From Arthrobacter woluwensis (GTDB lineage: Bacteria > Actinomycetota > Actinomycetes > Actinomycetales > Micrococcaceae): 64,000 nucleotides of DNA. The notes under the pieces are model-generated. The model was not told the DNA's origin. It saw nothing but the letters and a program-made list of their open reading frames with translations, and ran no database searches. The stretch spans positions 3,224,001 through 3,288,000 of the forward strand of contig NZ_FNSN01000003.1 of assembly GCF_900105345.1 (NCBI RefSeq), written 5' to 3'. Positions within the stretch are counted from its first letter, which is position 1. Every line of letters starts with the position of its first letter. The position numbers and the translations under genes were made by a program. Positions 36,054 through 44,057 of this stretch are shown one piece after another.

Positions 36054-36397
36054 ACTTCGCACGAGCATTCCGCTGGCTCAGCAACACTTACTGGCCAGCC
36101 CTACTCACCGCTCTGATCCTGACTATCTACGCTGTCATGGCATTGATCCGTGGCGAGCGCGAGACGGCCGTGTACATCAGCCTGACAGTGTTTTGGGCGG
36201 TGTTCGCGTGGCAGCTCGAGCGGAAAGCCTTCGGTCGTGGCTACATCAAAGGCCAGATCGACCACGCAGAGCAGATGAAGAACCGAAAGTCCTCACGGTC
36301 TGAGGTTCACTTCACCGGATCGCCGATGTCTGTGGAGGACTTTGAACGCCATGTGCGGAACAGTGCAAGAAATCGGACCAGCAATGAAGGACTCTGA
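36050..36397 (+). CDS. Small membrane protein, two spans
   Basis: 115 residues. Two hydrophobic segments (about 13-32 and 42-57) and a soluble basic tail. Start overlaps the previous stop. Possibly a superinfection or envelope protein by position, but nothing specific is seen. Confidence 0.66.
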   Translation: MNFARAFRWLSNTYWPALLTALILTIYAVMALIRGERETAVYISLTVFWAVFAWQLERKAFGRGYIKGQIDHAEQMKNRKSSRSEVHFTGSPMSVEDFERHVRNSARNRTSNEGL

Positions 36398-36419
36398 GGC
36401 CCCGAACACCGGGGCCTCA
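36395..36419 (+). terminator. Hairpin terminator in the early operon
   Basis: TGAGGCCCCG and CGGGGCCTCA form a 10-bp stem with AACAC loop; the stem includes the stop codon of the preceding gene. Confidence 0.65.
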
Positions 36420-36442
36420 GTCGTATCCAAGGAGACCCACCA

Positions 36443-36892
36443 ATGACCACCACCCAGCCCACCGAGTTCGAGAACCGCGACGGCGACCGCTTCCTCCGTG
36501 TGGGAGGCGGTGCGCTGAGGATCAAGTTGAACCAGGGCCGCGAAGAGCTGACCTTCACGCCCAAGTCCCCTGAGCAGGCGCACCGTGTCGCCCTGGCGAT
36601 CCTCACCGGCCCCGGGAAGGTAGAGGCCGTCGCATTTGGTAGTGACCTGGAAGAGGCCGCTAAACGCTTGACCGATCACTTCAGGATGCTCGATGCCCAG
36701 GCTGCCGCTGAGGCGGAGGCCGCCGAACTCCAGGCAGAAGCGCTGGCGATCCTCAACGCCATGGACCCCGACTGCGCCACCGATGAGTGGCAGCACTGGG
36801 GCGAATACAGCCAGGCAAAGGCCCTCAACGCCGCCGAGGCCGTGCGTGAGGTCCGCCGGCTCCACACCAACAAGGAAACCCAACATGGCTGA
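36443..36892 (+). CDS. Hypothetical phage protein, 149 residues
   Basis: Not recognised. N-terminal beta-like region, then an Ala/Glu-rich helix (about 75-100) and a helical tail. Good ribosome site (AAGGAGACCCACCA) and a stop overlapping the next gene. Confidence 0.68.
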   Translation: MTTTQPTEFENRDGDRFLRVGGGALRIKLNQGREELTFTPKSPEQAHRVALAILTGPGKVEAVAFGSDLEEAAKRLTDHFRMLDAQAAAEAEAAELQAEALAILNAMDPDCATDEWQHWGEYSQAKALNAAEAVREVRRLHTNKETQHG

Positions 36893-37151
36893 GCGAAACC
36901 AGCGAAACCGCTGGCGGTGCACCGTCGTCGGATGCAACCCGGTACTCATCGGAGAACCCGCCGCCCGCGAGCACGAGGCTACCGGCCACAGGATCGCGAA
37001 GTGGCCCATCCGATCAGCAGCTGGGAAGGCCAAGGCCCGCCGCCGAAACAAGACTGGCTACTACGACCAGTACAACGTCGGGCCCAAGTCCGCTGAGGAG
37101 CGGGGCATCATCCATGACGACTACATGGCTTTCGGAGAGGACGACTTCTGA
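36885..37151 (+). CDS. Hypothetical phage protein, 88 residues, zinc-finger-like start
   Basis: MAERNQRNRWRCTVVGCNPVLIGEPAAREHEATGHRIAKWP has Cys-x4-Cys and two His, which resembles a small C2H2-type finger. The end is acidic. Overlaps at both ends. Confidence 0.66.
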   Translation: MAERNQRNRWRCTVVGCNPVLIGEPAAREHEATGHRIAKWPIRSAAGKAKARRRNKTGYYDQYNVGPKSAEERGIIHDDYMAFGEDDF

Positions 37152-37534
37152 TGACCGCTCCCACCCCCACCCCTGGTTTCCCGCCCGCCCTGGAAACCGC
37201 CATCACCGAGGCACTGGAACGGCACCAATCCGTGGTCGCAGCGCTGCGTCACGCGGCAACCTATCGATGCACTGGCTGCAAGGAAGATAGCGGCTCACCC
37301 CTCCGAACAACTGCAAAGGCGTGGCTCCGCAAGCATCAGGCCGCTGTGGTCATGGAGACCATCGCCCAGCACACCACCACCGAATGGGGCGTGCGATGGG
37401 AAGGCTCGTCCGAAGTGGACATGACGGGCCACGAGTCAACGTCCCGCGAGTTCGTGAGGCAAGGCGCTGACCACGGGTTCGTTGATGTCGCCGTCGCCCG
37501 CCTGGTTCTTCCGTGGCAGGAGGTGAAGGCGTGA
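37151..37534 (+). CDS. Hypothetical phage protein, 127 residues
   Basis: Pro-rich start, then ALRHAATYRCTGCKEDSG with a Cys-x-x-Cys pair. No family recognised. Coupled by TGATG overlap. Confidence 0.66.
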   Translation: MTAPTPTPGFPPALETAITEALERHQSVVAALRHAATYRCTGCKEDSGSPLRTTAKAWLRKHQAAVVMETIAQHTTTEWGVRWEGSSEVDMTGHESTSREFVRQGADHGFVDVAVARLVLPWQEVKA

Positions 37535-37752
37535 GCGAGCAGTACATCGTGGCTGTCCTTCTGGACCTCAGTCTCGTGGTCGACGCCTGCGGCCCCTTCC
37601 GCTCTCGCCAGCGGGCGGGCGCGGCGGCGAAGAAGATCAACGATGCGGGTGCGTGGACCGAGGCCGACCCGGATGGCGCGACGATCATCGCCCAGGTGGT
37701 GCGCCTTCGGTCCGTCGAAGAACTCGTGGAGGAGGCGCGCGACCATGGCTGA
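37531..37752 (+). CDS. Hypothetical phage protein, 73 residues
   Basis: GTG 37531 overlaps the previous stop (GTGA). Reads VSEQYIVAVLLDLSLVVDACGPF and an Ala-rich helix; no known motif. Confidence 0.6.
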   Translation: MSEQYIVAVLLDLSLVVDACGPFRSRQRAGAAAKKINDAGAWTEADPDGATIIAQVVRLRSVEELVEEARDHG

Positions 37753-37930
37753 GCGCAGGCTCTACTACGTCAACTTCAACGAGGTCGCCGTCGTCACTGA
37801 GGCCGTCGAGGCGAGTTCCAAGGCGGAGGCCATCCGGTTGGTGAAGGTCGGCGAGGGCGAGCGCGTGGACTTCTATATCGACGAGCTCAGGGACCCCATG
37901 AACTTCCGGGCGTATCGAGAGGGTGAGTAG
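37745..37930 (+). CDS. Hypothetical phage protein, 61 residues
   Basis: MAERRLYYVNFNEVAVVTEAVEASSKAEAIRLVKVGEGERVDF resembles small phage proteins of beta-alpha-beta form with SKAEAIRLV. Overlaps the previous gene by eight bases. Confidence 0.63.
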   Translation: MAERRLYYVNFNEVAVVTEAVEASSKAEAIRLVKVGEGERVDFYIDELRDPMNFRAYREGE

Positions 37931-37932
37931 GT

Positions 37933-38289
37933 CTACTCCACCCGTCGCCATCCTCTCTGAGGCCGGTTGTGGACTTGTTCGGGTGCACGGTTGGGGCGGC
38001 TGGGGATGATGGCGCGGCGCTTCACCTGGGCGGCGTTCAGCCAGAACTCCCGGGACCCGAGGAAGTACGACTGCTGCCACCGGGTCTGCACGAGCACGAA
38101 CTGCCGGGTCCATGCGACCGCGAAACCCTCAACGATCCTGTCCGGCTCACCACCGTCGAACGTCAACGTCGCCCACACCGCGACACCATGCACAGGCCGG
38201 TACACCAGCCGCTCATCCACCAGCTCATCCGGCACCACAACCGGCAACCGCCACGGCTTCGGGTCCCGGAACCCAACATCCTCACTCAC
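37933..38289 (-). CDS. Hypothetical protein encoded against the early operon
   Basis: 118 residues from GTG 38289 (GTG 38292 also possible). The text looks like protein (WRLPVVVPDELVDERLVYRP, VAVWATLTFDGGEPDRIVEGFAVAWTRQFVLVQTRWQQSYFLGSREFW), with many Trp and balanced residues, while the plus strand here has no plausible gene. Not recognised. It interrupts a run of rightward genes. Confidence 0.65.
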   Translation of the reverse strand: MSEDVGFRDPKPWRLPVVVPDELVDERLVYRPVHGVAVWATLTFDGGEPDRIVEGFAVAWTRQFVLVQTRWQQSYFLGSREFWLNAAQVKRRAIIPSRPNRAPEQVHNRPQRGWRRVE

Positions 38290-38343
38290 CACACCACCAT
38301 CCCACCAGGGACCGACAACAAACACACCAAGGAGAACAACGCA

Positions 38344-38613
38344 ATGAACACCCCCAAGAAGTTCCGCAAGAAGCCACTCGTCGTTGAAGCTTTCGAAGTC
38401 CACACGCTCGACACGCCGACCGCCAAGAAGGTGACCGAGTGGTGCCCAACGGCATACATCCGCCCCAGCGACAACCACCTCGTCATCAGCACGCTCGAAG
38501 GCGACATGACGGTCAGCAAGGGCGACTTCATCGTCAAGGGCGTCAACGACGAGTTCTACCCCTGCAAGCCCGACATCTTCGCCAAGACCTACGAGGAGGC
38601 CTCCGATGACTGA
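38344..38613 (+). CDS. Conserved phage protein, GDFIVKGVNDEFYPCKPDIF family
   Basis: 89 residues. KKFRKKPLVVEAFEVHT, LVISTLEGDMTVSKGDFIVKGV and EFYPCKPDIFAKTYEEA form a pattern I know from many phage genomes, where it is annotated only as hypothetical. AAGGAG nine bases before ATG. Confidence 0.78.
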   Translation: MNTPKKFRKKPLVVEAFEVHTLDTPTAKKVTEWCPTAYIRPSDNHLVISTLEGDMTVSKGDFIVKGVNDEFYPCKPDIFAKTYEEASDD

Positions 38614-38863
38614 CCACCTCGAAGCCGCCGTTGACAACGTCGCCGAGTACTACGGGTGCGACATGGACGAAGCACGCACCGCAATCAACCGCGCCATCCC
38701 GCACCTGGCCAAGCACTTCGCGCAGGACCCCACCGTGCGCCGGGCCATCATCCAGGAACTCGCCAACGAAGCCGAAGAGGTTTACGAGGAGGCATGCGAC
38801 GACGCCTGGGGTGCGTACTCGTGGCTCACCGAGAAGTTGAAGGAGGCCGAGAAGAATGACTGA
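38606..38863 (+). CDS. Hypothetical phage protein, 85 residues
   Basis: Acidic and helical (CDMDEARTAINRAIPHLAKHFAQD ... AWGAYSWLTEKLKEAEKND). Overlaps neighbours by eight bases each. Function unknown. Confidence 0.66.
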   Translation: MTDHLEAAVDNVAEYYGCDMDEARTAINRAIPHLAKHFAQDPTVRRAIIQELANEAEEVYEEACDDAWGAYSWLTEKLKEAEKND

Positions 38864-39227
38864 CGAGCGGGACGAACTGACCACCGACTACGTGCGGGAT
38901 CGCTTCGTGGACTCGATGTTCACGTCGGCCGAGGCATCGGAGCTGGCCTACGCGGACTTCGCCGAGGTCGAAGAGGAACAAGCCCGGTTCGACGCATGGC
39001 TCGAATCCGTGAGAGCCGAAGCACGTCGGCCCCGGGTGATCGAGAACGCCGACGAACTCGACAAACTGCCCGTGCGATCCGTGGTGCTGGACCGGTTCGG
39101 TGATCCCGTCAAGAAGAAGGCGCAGGACTGGTGGCAGGGAATCGGCTACGAACGTGACTACACCAGCGAGACCCTGGCGCAGTTCAACCCGAACGGCGTC
39201 ACCGTCGCCTGGGAAGGGGGCGAATGA
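38856..39227 (+). CDS. Hypothetical phage protein, 123 residues
   Basis: RPRVIENADELDKLPVRSVVLDRFGDPVKKK is a pattern common in phage genes that describe an item with 'value' and 'default' like short beta repeats; function unknown. Overlaps both neighbours. Confidence 0.68.
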   Translation: MTDERDELTTDYVRDRFVDSMFTSAEASELAYADFAEVEEEQARFDAWLESVRAEARRPRVIENADELDKLPVRSVVLDRFGDPVKKKAQDWWQGIGYERDYTSETLAQFNPNGVTVAWEGGE

Positions 39228-39448
39228 TGGGCAACTGGATTCCAGTCAGGGCGATCTACCGGGACTCGACTCGCCCGGATATGTACTTCAAGTTCGATGG
39301 GTTCACCCGAGAACGGCGGGATGAACTTCTCGCCGAACTTGAACAGTCCGGGTACATCGTTCAGGAGATCCTTTGGAATGACCCGCTCTTCCTGTTGGTC
39401 CAAGCCCGCCTACGCAAGGAGATGGAGAACCATCATGACCGTGCTTGA
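39224..39448 (+). CDS. Hypothetical phage protein, 74 residues
   Basis: Begins MMGNWIPVRAIYRDSTRPDMYFKFDGFTRERRDELL. Not recognised. ATGA overlap with the gene before, 14-base overlap with the gene after. Confidence 0.62.
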   Translation: MMGNWIPVRAIYRDSTRPDMYFKFDGFTRERRDELLAELEQSGYIVQEILWNDPLFLLVQARLRKEMENHHDRA

Positions 39449-39803
39449 TCTTGACCGGATCGAAGCCCTCTGCAACGCCGCCGATACTGGCGTGAAGTGG
39501 TGGGGGCCAAACACCCTCATGAACGGGCGGCCCAGACTCACCGAAGCCGACGCCATGTTCATCGCGGGGACCGGCCCCGACGTCGTGAAAGAACTCGTAC
39601 GACAACTCAGGGAAGCGAGGGCTGGGCTCGCCGAGGCCAACAAATTCGGGTGGGCGCTGCTCGACAAACTTGGCGGAACCGTTCACTTCACCCGCGAAGA
39701 ACTCGACTGCATCAACACCAACCGCTACCTGATCACAACCTATGAGGACGGCAACCGTGGAGGTAGAACCATCACAACATCATCACCCCTACAGGAACGA
39801 TGA
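39435..39803 (+). CDS. Hypothetical phage protein, 122 residues
   Basis: MTVLDLDRIEALCNAADTGVKWWG ... DAMFIAGTGPDVVKELVRQLREARAGLAEANKFGWALLDKL: a helical phage protein of a type often seen in early operons, with unknown function. Confidence 0.66.
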   Translation: MTVLDLDRIEALCNAADTGVKWWGPNTLMNGRPRLTEADAMFIAGTGPDVVKELVRQLREARAGLAEANKFGWALLDKLGGTVHFTREELDCINTNRYLITTYEDGNRGGRTITTSSPLQER

Positions 39804-40084
39804 TGATTGAGCCCGTGACCATCTGGAAGCGCGACGACATCGCCAACGTCTACACGCACCCCGCCTCCTGGCCGACTACCCGCGCGGTCCACTTCCTCTG
39901 GGCTGACGGGATGCGCAAGGCCAAGCACCTCACCGACGCCGAACTCGCGGCAGAGCACTTCTCCTGGTGCTTCCTCGCATCCCACACGGCCTTCGAAGAC
40001 GGCGGATGGAGCCGCGACGCAGAGGCGTACAGCAAACGCGCACAGACCATCCGCCGCTTCGCCACCCACGACCAAGCCGTCTAG
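39800..40084 (+). CDS. Hypothetical phage protein, 94 residues
   Basis: Starts MMIEPVTIWKRDDIANVYTHP; contains HFLWADGMRKAKHLTDAELAAEHF. Not recognised. Its stop overlaps by four bases the stop of the opposed regulator gene. Confidence 0.63.
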   Translation: MMIEPVTIWKRDDIANVYTHPASWPTTRAVHFLWADGMRKAKHLTDAELAAEHFSWCFLASHTAFEDGGWSRDAEAYSKRAQTIRRFATHDQAV

Positions 40085-40389
40085 GCGGTCATGTTCCTGA
40101 TCAGCGCATCAATCAGCTGGCGTTGCTGCAACGTCAAACGTGACGACTCAGCAGGCGGAACGTAAGCCCCGAAATCATCCCGCACCCCAACCCCGGGAAG
40201 ATCCTGCACCGGGACACCCAACGCCGACGCCACAGCATTGACCGTCTCCGCCGATGACGTGCCCGTCCCGTTCACCAACCTGGCAACCGTCGGCCCCGAC
40301 AGGCCCGCAGCAACAGCCAACGCCCGCATCGAACGAAAACCTGCCGACATCATCAACCCCGACCACGGCTCAGGAACATCAGCAACCAT
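40081..40389 (-). CDS. XRE-family regulator on the minus strand
   Basis: 102 residues from ATG 40389. RSMRALAVAAGLSGPTVARLVNGTGTSSAETVNAVASALGVPVQDL is a clear lambda-repressor-like helix-turn-helix. It is the second gene opposed to the early operon. Start chosen with GGGG just before; a longer frame would run into the adjacent terminator. Confidence 0.82.
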   Translation of the reverse strand: MVADVPEPWSGLMMSAGFRSMRALAVAAGLSGPTVARLVNGTGTSSAETVNAVASALGVPVQDLPGVGVRDDFGAYVPPAESSRLTLQQRQLIDALIRNMTA

Positions 40390-40403
40390 CCCCAAAACAT
40401 ACC

Positions 40404-40428
40404 AAGCACCCTTCCTGGGTGCTTTTTT
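40404..40428 (+). terminator. Rho-independent terminator with TTTTTTCATGCCC tail
   Basis: AAGCACCC and GGGTGCTT around TTCCT, followed by a T tract and CATGCCC. One of several module-end terminators with the same tail. Confidence 0.85.
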
Positions 40429-40449
40429 CATGCCCGGAAGGAGAACCGA

Positions 40450-40557
40450 ATGGGCTACTACGACGAACCCGACGACCGGGACCGCGACGCCGAGGAAGCC
40501 GAAGCGGACACCAGATACAACGACCGCGCCGACGAGATGAGAAAGGACAAGTCATGA
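40450..40557 (+). CDS. Very small acidic protein, 35 residues
   Basis: MGYYDEPDDRDRDAEEAEAD ... RKDKS. AAGGAG lies seven bases before ATG, and the stop overlaps the HNH start (ATGA), so translation is likely. No known family. Confidence 0.58.
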   Translation: MGYYDEPDDRDRDAEEAEADTRYNDRADEMRKDKS

Positions 40558-41015
40558 CCCAGGATGAGGCCAGATTCTGGTCGAAAGTCGACAAGAGCGA
40601 AAGCTGCTGGGTCTGGAATGCATTCAGAAACGAGCACGGATACGGACAATTCCGTTTCAACGGAGGTATGAAACTCGCCCATCGAGTTGCCTACGAACTT
40701 TTTTACGGCCCCATCTCATCAGGCCTCGCGATCGACCATGTATGCCATAACCCATCATGCGTGCGCCCAGACCACCTTCGGGAAGTGACCAACAAACAGA
40801 ACGGGGAAAACAGGGCAGGCGCACAGGCCAACTCTCGAACGGGGGTTCGGGGGGTGAGCCCAAAAGGAAATCGATTTGTAGCCCAGGTGAAGCACCGGGG
40901 CAAGGTCTACTACTGCGGCGCATTCATCGACATAGCCTCCGCCGCACGTGCCGCAACCGAGATGCGGAACCAACTCTTTACTCACAACGGAACCGACAGG
41001 AGGAAAGGCGAATGA
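40554..41015 (+). CDS. HNH homing-type endonuclease
   Basis: 153 residues. CWVWNAFRNEHGYGQFRFNGG, then the HNH core LAIDHVCHNPSCVRPDHLREVTNKQNGENR with CHNPSCVRP zinc-like residues, and a C-terminal AP2-like piece (GVRGVSPKGNRFVAQVKHRGKVYYCGAFIDIASAARAA). This layout is typical of free-standing HNH nucleases that insert in phage genomes. Its base use is more A-rich than the neighbours, as expected for a mobile gene. Confidence 0.9.
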   Translation: MTQDEARFWSKVDKSESCWVWNAFRNEHGYGQFRFNGGMKLAHRVAYELFYGPISSGLAIDHVCHNPSCVRPDHLREVTNKQNGENRAGAQANSRTGVRGVSPKGNRFVAQVKHRGKVYYCGAFIDIASAARAATEMRNQLFTHNGTDRRKGE

Positions 41016-41218
41016 GCAAGGACCCCAGGCCGGTTGGGCTGCGGCTCAACCGTGACCGTGTCGTCAAGAAGAGCGGCTACTGGTTCGTGCTGGCAGCAGA
41101 TCTTCAGCGCATCTTCTGGAACAAGGAGTTCAACTACCCAGAATCTGTCCACCTGGCTCACACACATCGGGAAGCCATCCACGCCCTGGATGTTGCTCGT
41201 GGGCGGGTGAAGCCATGA
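41012..41218 (+). CDS. Hypothetical phage protein, 68 residues
   Basis: MSKDPRPVGLRLNRDRVVKKSGYWFVLAADLQRIF; not recognised. GGAGGAAAGGCGA upstream and overlaps with both neighbours. Confidence 0.63.
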   Translation: MSKDPRPVGLRLNRDRVVKKSGYWFVLAADLQRIFWNKEFNYPESVHLAHTHREAIHALDVARGRVKP

Positions 41219-41412
41219 CCCGGAAGTACGCGGGCTACGACCACACCATCAACCCGTCACCCATCAAGGGCATCGCGGTCGGTTACCAGGACCGCACCAT
41301 CATCACCGCCGACAACACCGACGACGAGAAAGCTGCTGCGGCCGCGATCTGCATCGCACACGGCGCAGACGACCTCCTTCAAATGCTCGGACTCGACAAG
41401 GACACCCCATGA
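41215..41412 (+). CDS. Hypothetical phage protein, 65 residues
   Basis: MTRKYAGYDHTINPSPIKGIAVGY ... AICIAHGADDLLQMLG. Not recognised. Coupled to the exonuclease gene by an ATGA overlap. Confidence 0.63.
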   Translation: MTRKYAGYDHTINPSPIKGIAVGYQDRTIITADNTDDEKAAAAAICIAHGADDLLQMLGLDKDTP

Positions 41413-42089
41413 CCCTCACCGTCTACAACAACCTCGAGCAAGGCTCCGAAGAATGGCTCCAAGCACGCTGCGGCATCCTCACCGCCTCAGTCATCGGCCA
41501 ACTCATCACACCCACCAGCGTGAAAGTCGCGAACAACGACACAGCGCGAGCACTCACAGCGACCCTCGCCGCCGAACGAATCACCGGCTACGTAGAGCCC
41601 GTCCACGTCACAGCAGACATGGAAAGGGGAACGCTCGACGAACCGTACGCCCGAGACTCATACGCCCAGTGGTCAGCAACCACAGTCGAACAGGTCGGAT
41701 TCATGGTCCTAGACAACTGGGGAATCCGGCTCGGCTTCTCACCCGACGGCCTCGTAGGCGAAGACGGGCTCATAGAGATAAAGTCGCGCCGCCAGAAGAA
41801 GCACCTCCAGACCATCACCAACGGTGAGGTTCCCACGGAGAACATGGCCCAAATCCAGACGGGGCTCCTCGTCTCCCGCCGCTCCTGGTGCGACTACGTG
41901 AGCTTCTGCAGCGGCATGCCCCTTTTCGTGAAGCGCGTCTACCCCAGTGAGAAATGGTTCAGCGCGATCATCGCGGCTGCACTCACCTTCGAGAAGAACG
42001 CCGAAGCCCTCATCGCCACCTACACCGAGGCAACCAAGAACATGCCGCCCACCGCACGAATCGACCACTTCGCAGACCTGGAGATCTAA
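41409..42089 (+). CDS. YqaJ-type phage recombination exonuclease
   Basis: 226 residues. EEWLQARCGILTAS (with Arg20) and GFSPDGLVGEDGLIEIKS (Asp113, Glu123, Lys125) then TENMAQIQTGLL (Gln150) are the PD-(D/E)xK motifs of lambda-exonuclease-like YqaJ proteins, which make 3' single strands for annealing. Next to SSB in a recombination module. Confidence 0.92.
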   Translation: MTLTVYNNLEQGSEEWLQARCGILTASVIGQLITPTSVKVANNDTARALTATLAAERITGYVEPVHVTADMERGTLDEPYARDSYAQWSATTVEQVGFMVLDNWGIRLGFSPDGLVGEDGLIEIKSRRQKKHLQTITNGEVPTENMAQIQTGLLVSRRSWCDYVSFCSGMPLFVKRVYPSEKWFSAIIAAALTFEKNAEALIATYTEATKNMPPTARIDHFADLEI

Positions 42090-42091
42090 CC

Positions 42092-42625
42092 ATGGACCTC
42101 ACCAAGAGCATCGAACCACGCTCCGACCAACTCAACGCCGACGACCTCATGGCCGGCCCACGAACGTACACCATCCACGCCGTCACCGAGGGCAACGCTG
42201 AACAACCCGTCAACGTCGAACTCGTCGAAGCACCTGGCCGCCCCTACAAACCGTCCAAGAGCATGCGGCGAGTCCTGGCGTTCGCATGGAGCAAAGACAC
42301 CGCAGACTTCCCCGGCCGGCGCATCACCCTCTTCCGAAACCCGGACATCAAGTTCGGACGCGACACGGTCAGAGGGATCGAAATCAGCCATCTCTCCCAC
42401 ATCGACAAGCCCGTCCACGTCCCACTGACGGTCACCCGAGGAAAGCGCAAGAGCTTCACAGTCCAGCCCCTCACCGAAGCGCCCCGAACCGACTGGGCTA
42501 CCGAGGCCGACAAACTCGCAGGCGACCCCGACGAACTCCGCATCCTCTGGACCCGCGCACAAGCAGCAGGGGCAACACCCGAAGAACTCGAACACATCAA
42601 GGAGGTAGCAACACGTGGCGAATGA
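42092..42625 (+). CDS. Phage protein between exonuclease and SSB
   Basis: 177 residues. RTYTIHAVTEGNAEQPVNVELVEAPGRPYKPSKSMRRVLAFAWSKDTADFPGRRITLFRNP is conserved in actinophage recombination modules. By position it may aid single-strand handling, but no annealing domain is recognised. Overlaps the SSB gene. Confidence 0.75.
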   Translation: MDLTKSIEPRSDQLNADDLMAGPRTYTIHAVTEGNAEQPVNVELVEAPGRPYKPSKSMRRVLAFAWSKDTADFPGRRITLFRNPDIKFGRDTVRGIEISHLSHIDKPVHVPLTVTRGKRKSFTVQPLTEAPRTDWATEADKLAGDPDELRILWTRAQAAGATPEELEHIKEVATRGE

Positions 42626-43085
42626 AACCAACATCACCGTTACCGGGAACCTGACCAACGATCCGGAACTCAGGTTCACCCCCTCCGGATCAGCCGTCGC
42701 GAACTTCAAGGTCGCCGTCACTGCCCGCAAGTTCGACCGCAACAGCAACGAGTGGCGAGACTCCGAAACGAAGTTCTGGCGTTGTGCAGCCTGGAACCAG
42801 GGCAAACTAACCCTCGCCGAGAACGTCGCCAACACCCTCCGCAAGGGAGCAAACGTCATCGTGCAAGCCGAGATCGAGACCCGCTCTTACACCACCAAAG
42901 AAGGCGAGAAACGGACCGTAGACGAACTCAGGGTCATCGCCATCGGCAAGAATCTCGTCTTCCACGCGCAACCGCGCGGGACCGAATCGCAGGAGTTCGA
43001 CGCCGTCCAGTACAACCGCCAGAACCGGTCCACCAACCAGCCACCAACCGAACCCCAAGGCTGGGACGCCGCACCTCCCTTCTGA
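42615..43085 (+). CDS. ssb: Single-stranded DNA-binding protein
   Basis: 156 residues. OB fold: [63 protein letters not shown]-type pattern, and a C-terminal tail ending WDAAPPF, a variant of the usual DxDxPF tip that recruits partners. GTG start at 42615. Ends at the terminator stem. Confidence 0.94.
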   Translation: [156 protein letters not shown]

Positions 43086-43112
43086 GCCAGTCACCCACTG
43101 ACTGGCTTTTTT
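43085..43112 (+). terminator. Rho-independent terminator after ssb
   Basis: AGCCAGTCA and TGACTGGCT with loop CCCAC, then TTTTTT and CATGCCC. Confidence 0.88.
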
Positions 43113-43178
43113 CATGCCCAAAAGCGGGTGCTGTACCCCAAACGGCACAGCACCCGCCCAAACTCACAGGACTCACAA

Positions 43179-43472
43179 ATGACTCACGATCCTCGAACAA
43201 TTCAAGACCGCGACGGTGTCGCCGTGGTGATCTATGAGAAGCCCGAGTGCTCGCAGTGCACCCTGTCCAAAAAGCGCCTCGACGAAGCTGGCGTCGTATA
43301 CGGACGAGTTGACATCACGGAAGATCCCTATGCATTCCTTTTCGTCAAGAACCTCGGCTACATGGCGGCCCCCGTCCTCTACGTATCCACCCCTGAGGAA
43401 GACCTGCACTGGTATGGGTTCCGTCCCGACCTTATCGCGAAGCACATCACCGGTCGCGAGGACGCCGCATGA
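43179..43472 (+). CDS. Glutaredoxin-like NrdH protein
   Basis: 97 residues. Active site CSQC (Cys24, Cys27) in VVIYEKPECSQCTLSKKRLDEAGV, and the later MAAPVLYVS has the cis-Pro region. NrdH donates electrons to class Ib ribonucleotide reductase, so the phage may boost dNTP supply using the host enzyme. Confidence 0.88.
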   Translation: MTHDPRTIQDRDGVAVVIYEKPECSQCTLSKKRLDEAGVVYGRVDITEDPYAFLFVKNLGYMAAPVLYVSTPEEDLHWYGFRPDLIAKHITGREDAA

Positions 43473-43696
43473 CGGATCGCTGCTGCCACCTCTGCCGCTC
43501 CCACACCGGCGTCTGCCTCACCCGCTTCCAATGCGACCACCACAAAGAGTACGAGGCGCAAGAAGACCTCGACCACCGCGCAACCCGCGACCACCCAGAC
43601 CCAGTCGGTGACCTCGCAGCAGCCAACGTCGACCGCGAAAGGAGGAACCATGTACCAGTACCGCGGAAACAAACCCCCCGCAACCCCCGCACATGA
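43469..43696 (+). CDS. Small Cys/His-rich phage protein
   Basis: 75 residues. MTDRCCHLCRSHTGVCLTRFQCDHHKEYEAQ has four or more Cys and two His, a likely zinc-binding knuckle. Overlaps both the NrdH gene and the next gene. Function unknown. Confidence 0.65.
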   Translation: MTDRCCHLCRSHTGVCLTRFQCDHHKEYEAQEDLDHRATRDHPDPVGDLAAANVDRERRNHVPVPRKQTPRNPRT

Positions 43697-44057
43697 CGGC
43701 ATGGACCCCCGCGCCCGACTCGCCCAGGCCGTTCAAACCATCCATCGGCTCAAACGCGCACCCGCGATCCGTCGGTGGGAGAACGTCATGCGCACGCCCT
43801 CGCCGCCGCCCACCGTACCGAACAGCCGCGGCAAGCATCGCCTCAACCCCGCCTTCACCGAGTGGATGATGGGCCAACCCGCCGGCTGGATCACCGCCGT
43901 GGACATCAGCGCCAACGACCAGATCAAAGCCTGCGGCAACGGCGTCGTCACCCAACAAGCACTCGAAGCCCTCCACCGCATGGCAGCACGACAAGAACAG
44001 GAAGGAGGAGCGGATGTCAGCCCCAGACAAGCGGCTGTGGGCGAAGGTCTCCGTTGA
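43650..44057 (+). CDS. Orphan C-terminal region of a C5-cytosine methyltransferase-like protein
   Basis: 135 residues with a perfect AAAGGAGG site. LNPAFTEWMMGQPAGWITAVDISANDQIKACGNGVVTQQALEALHRM matches the end of phage cytosine-5 methyltransferases (motifs IX-X region). The catalytic PCQ/ENV motifs and AdoMet site are absent here and in the preceding bases, so it cannot methylate alone. It may be a remnant or a protein that reuses this fold. Confidence 0.72.
   Translation: MYQYRGNKPPATPAHDGMDPRARLAQAVQTIHRLKRAPAIRRWENVMRTPSPPPTVPNSRGKHRLNPAFTEWMMGQPAGWITAVDISANDQIKACGNGVVTQQALEALHRMAARQEQEGGADVSPRQAAVGEGLR

Noticed and set aside
37969-38343. Upstream extension of the 38344 gene on the plus strand
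   Set aside because: His/Pro/Arg-rich text without a family, whereas the minus strand over the same bases reads like a normal protein and a good ribosome site lies just before 38344.
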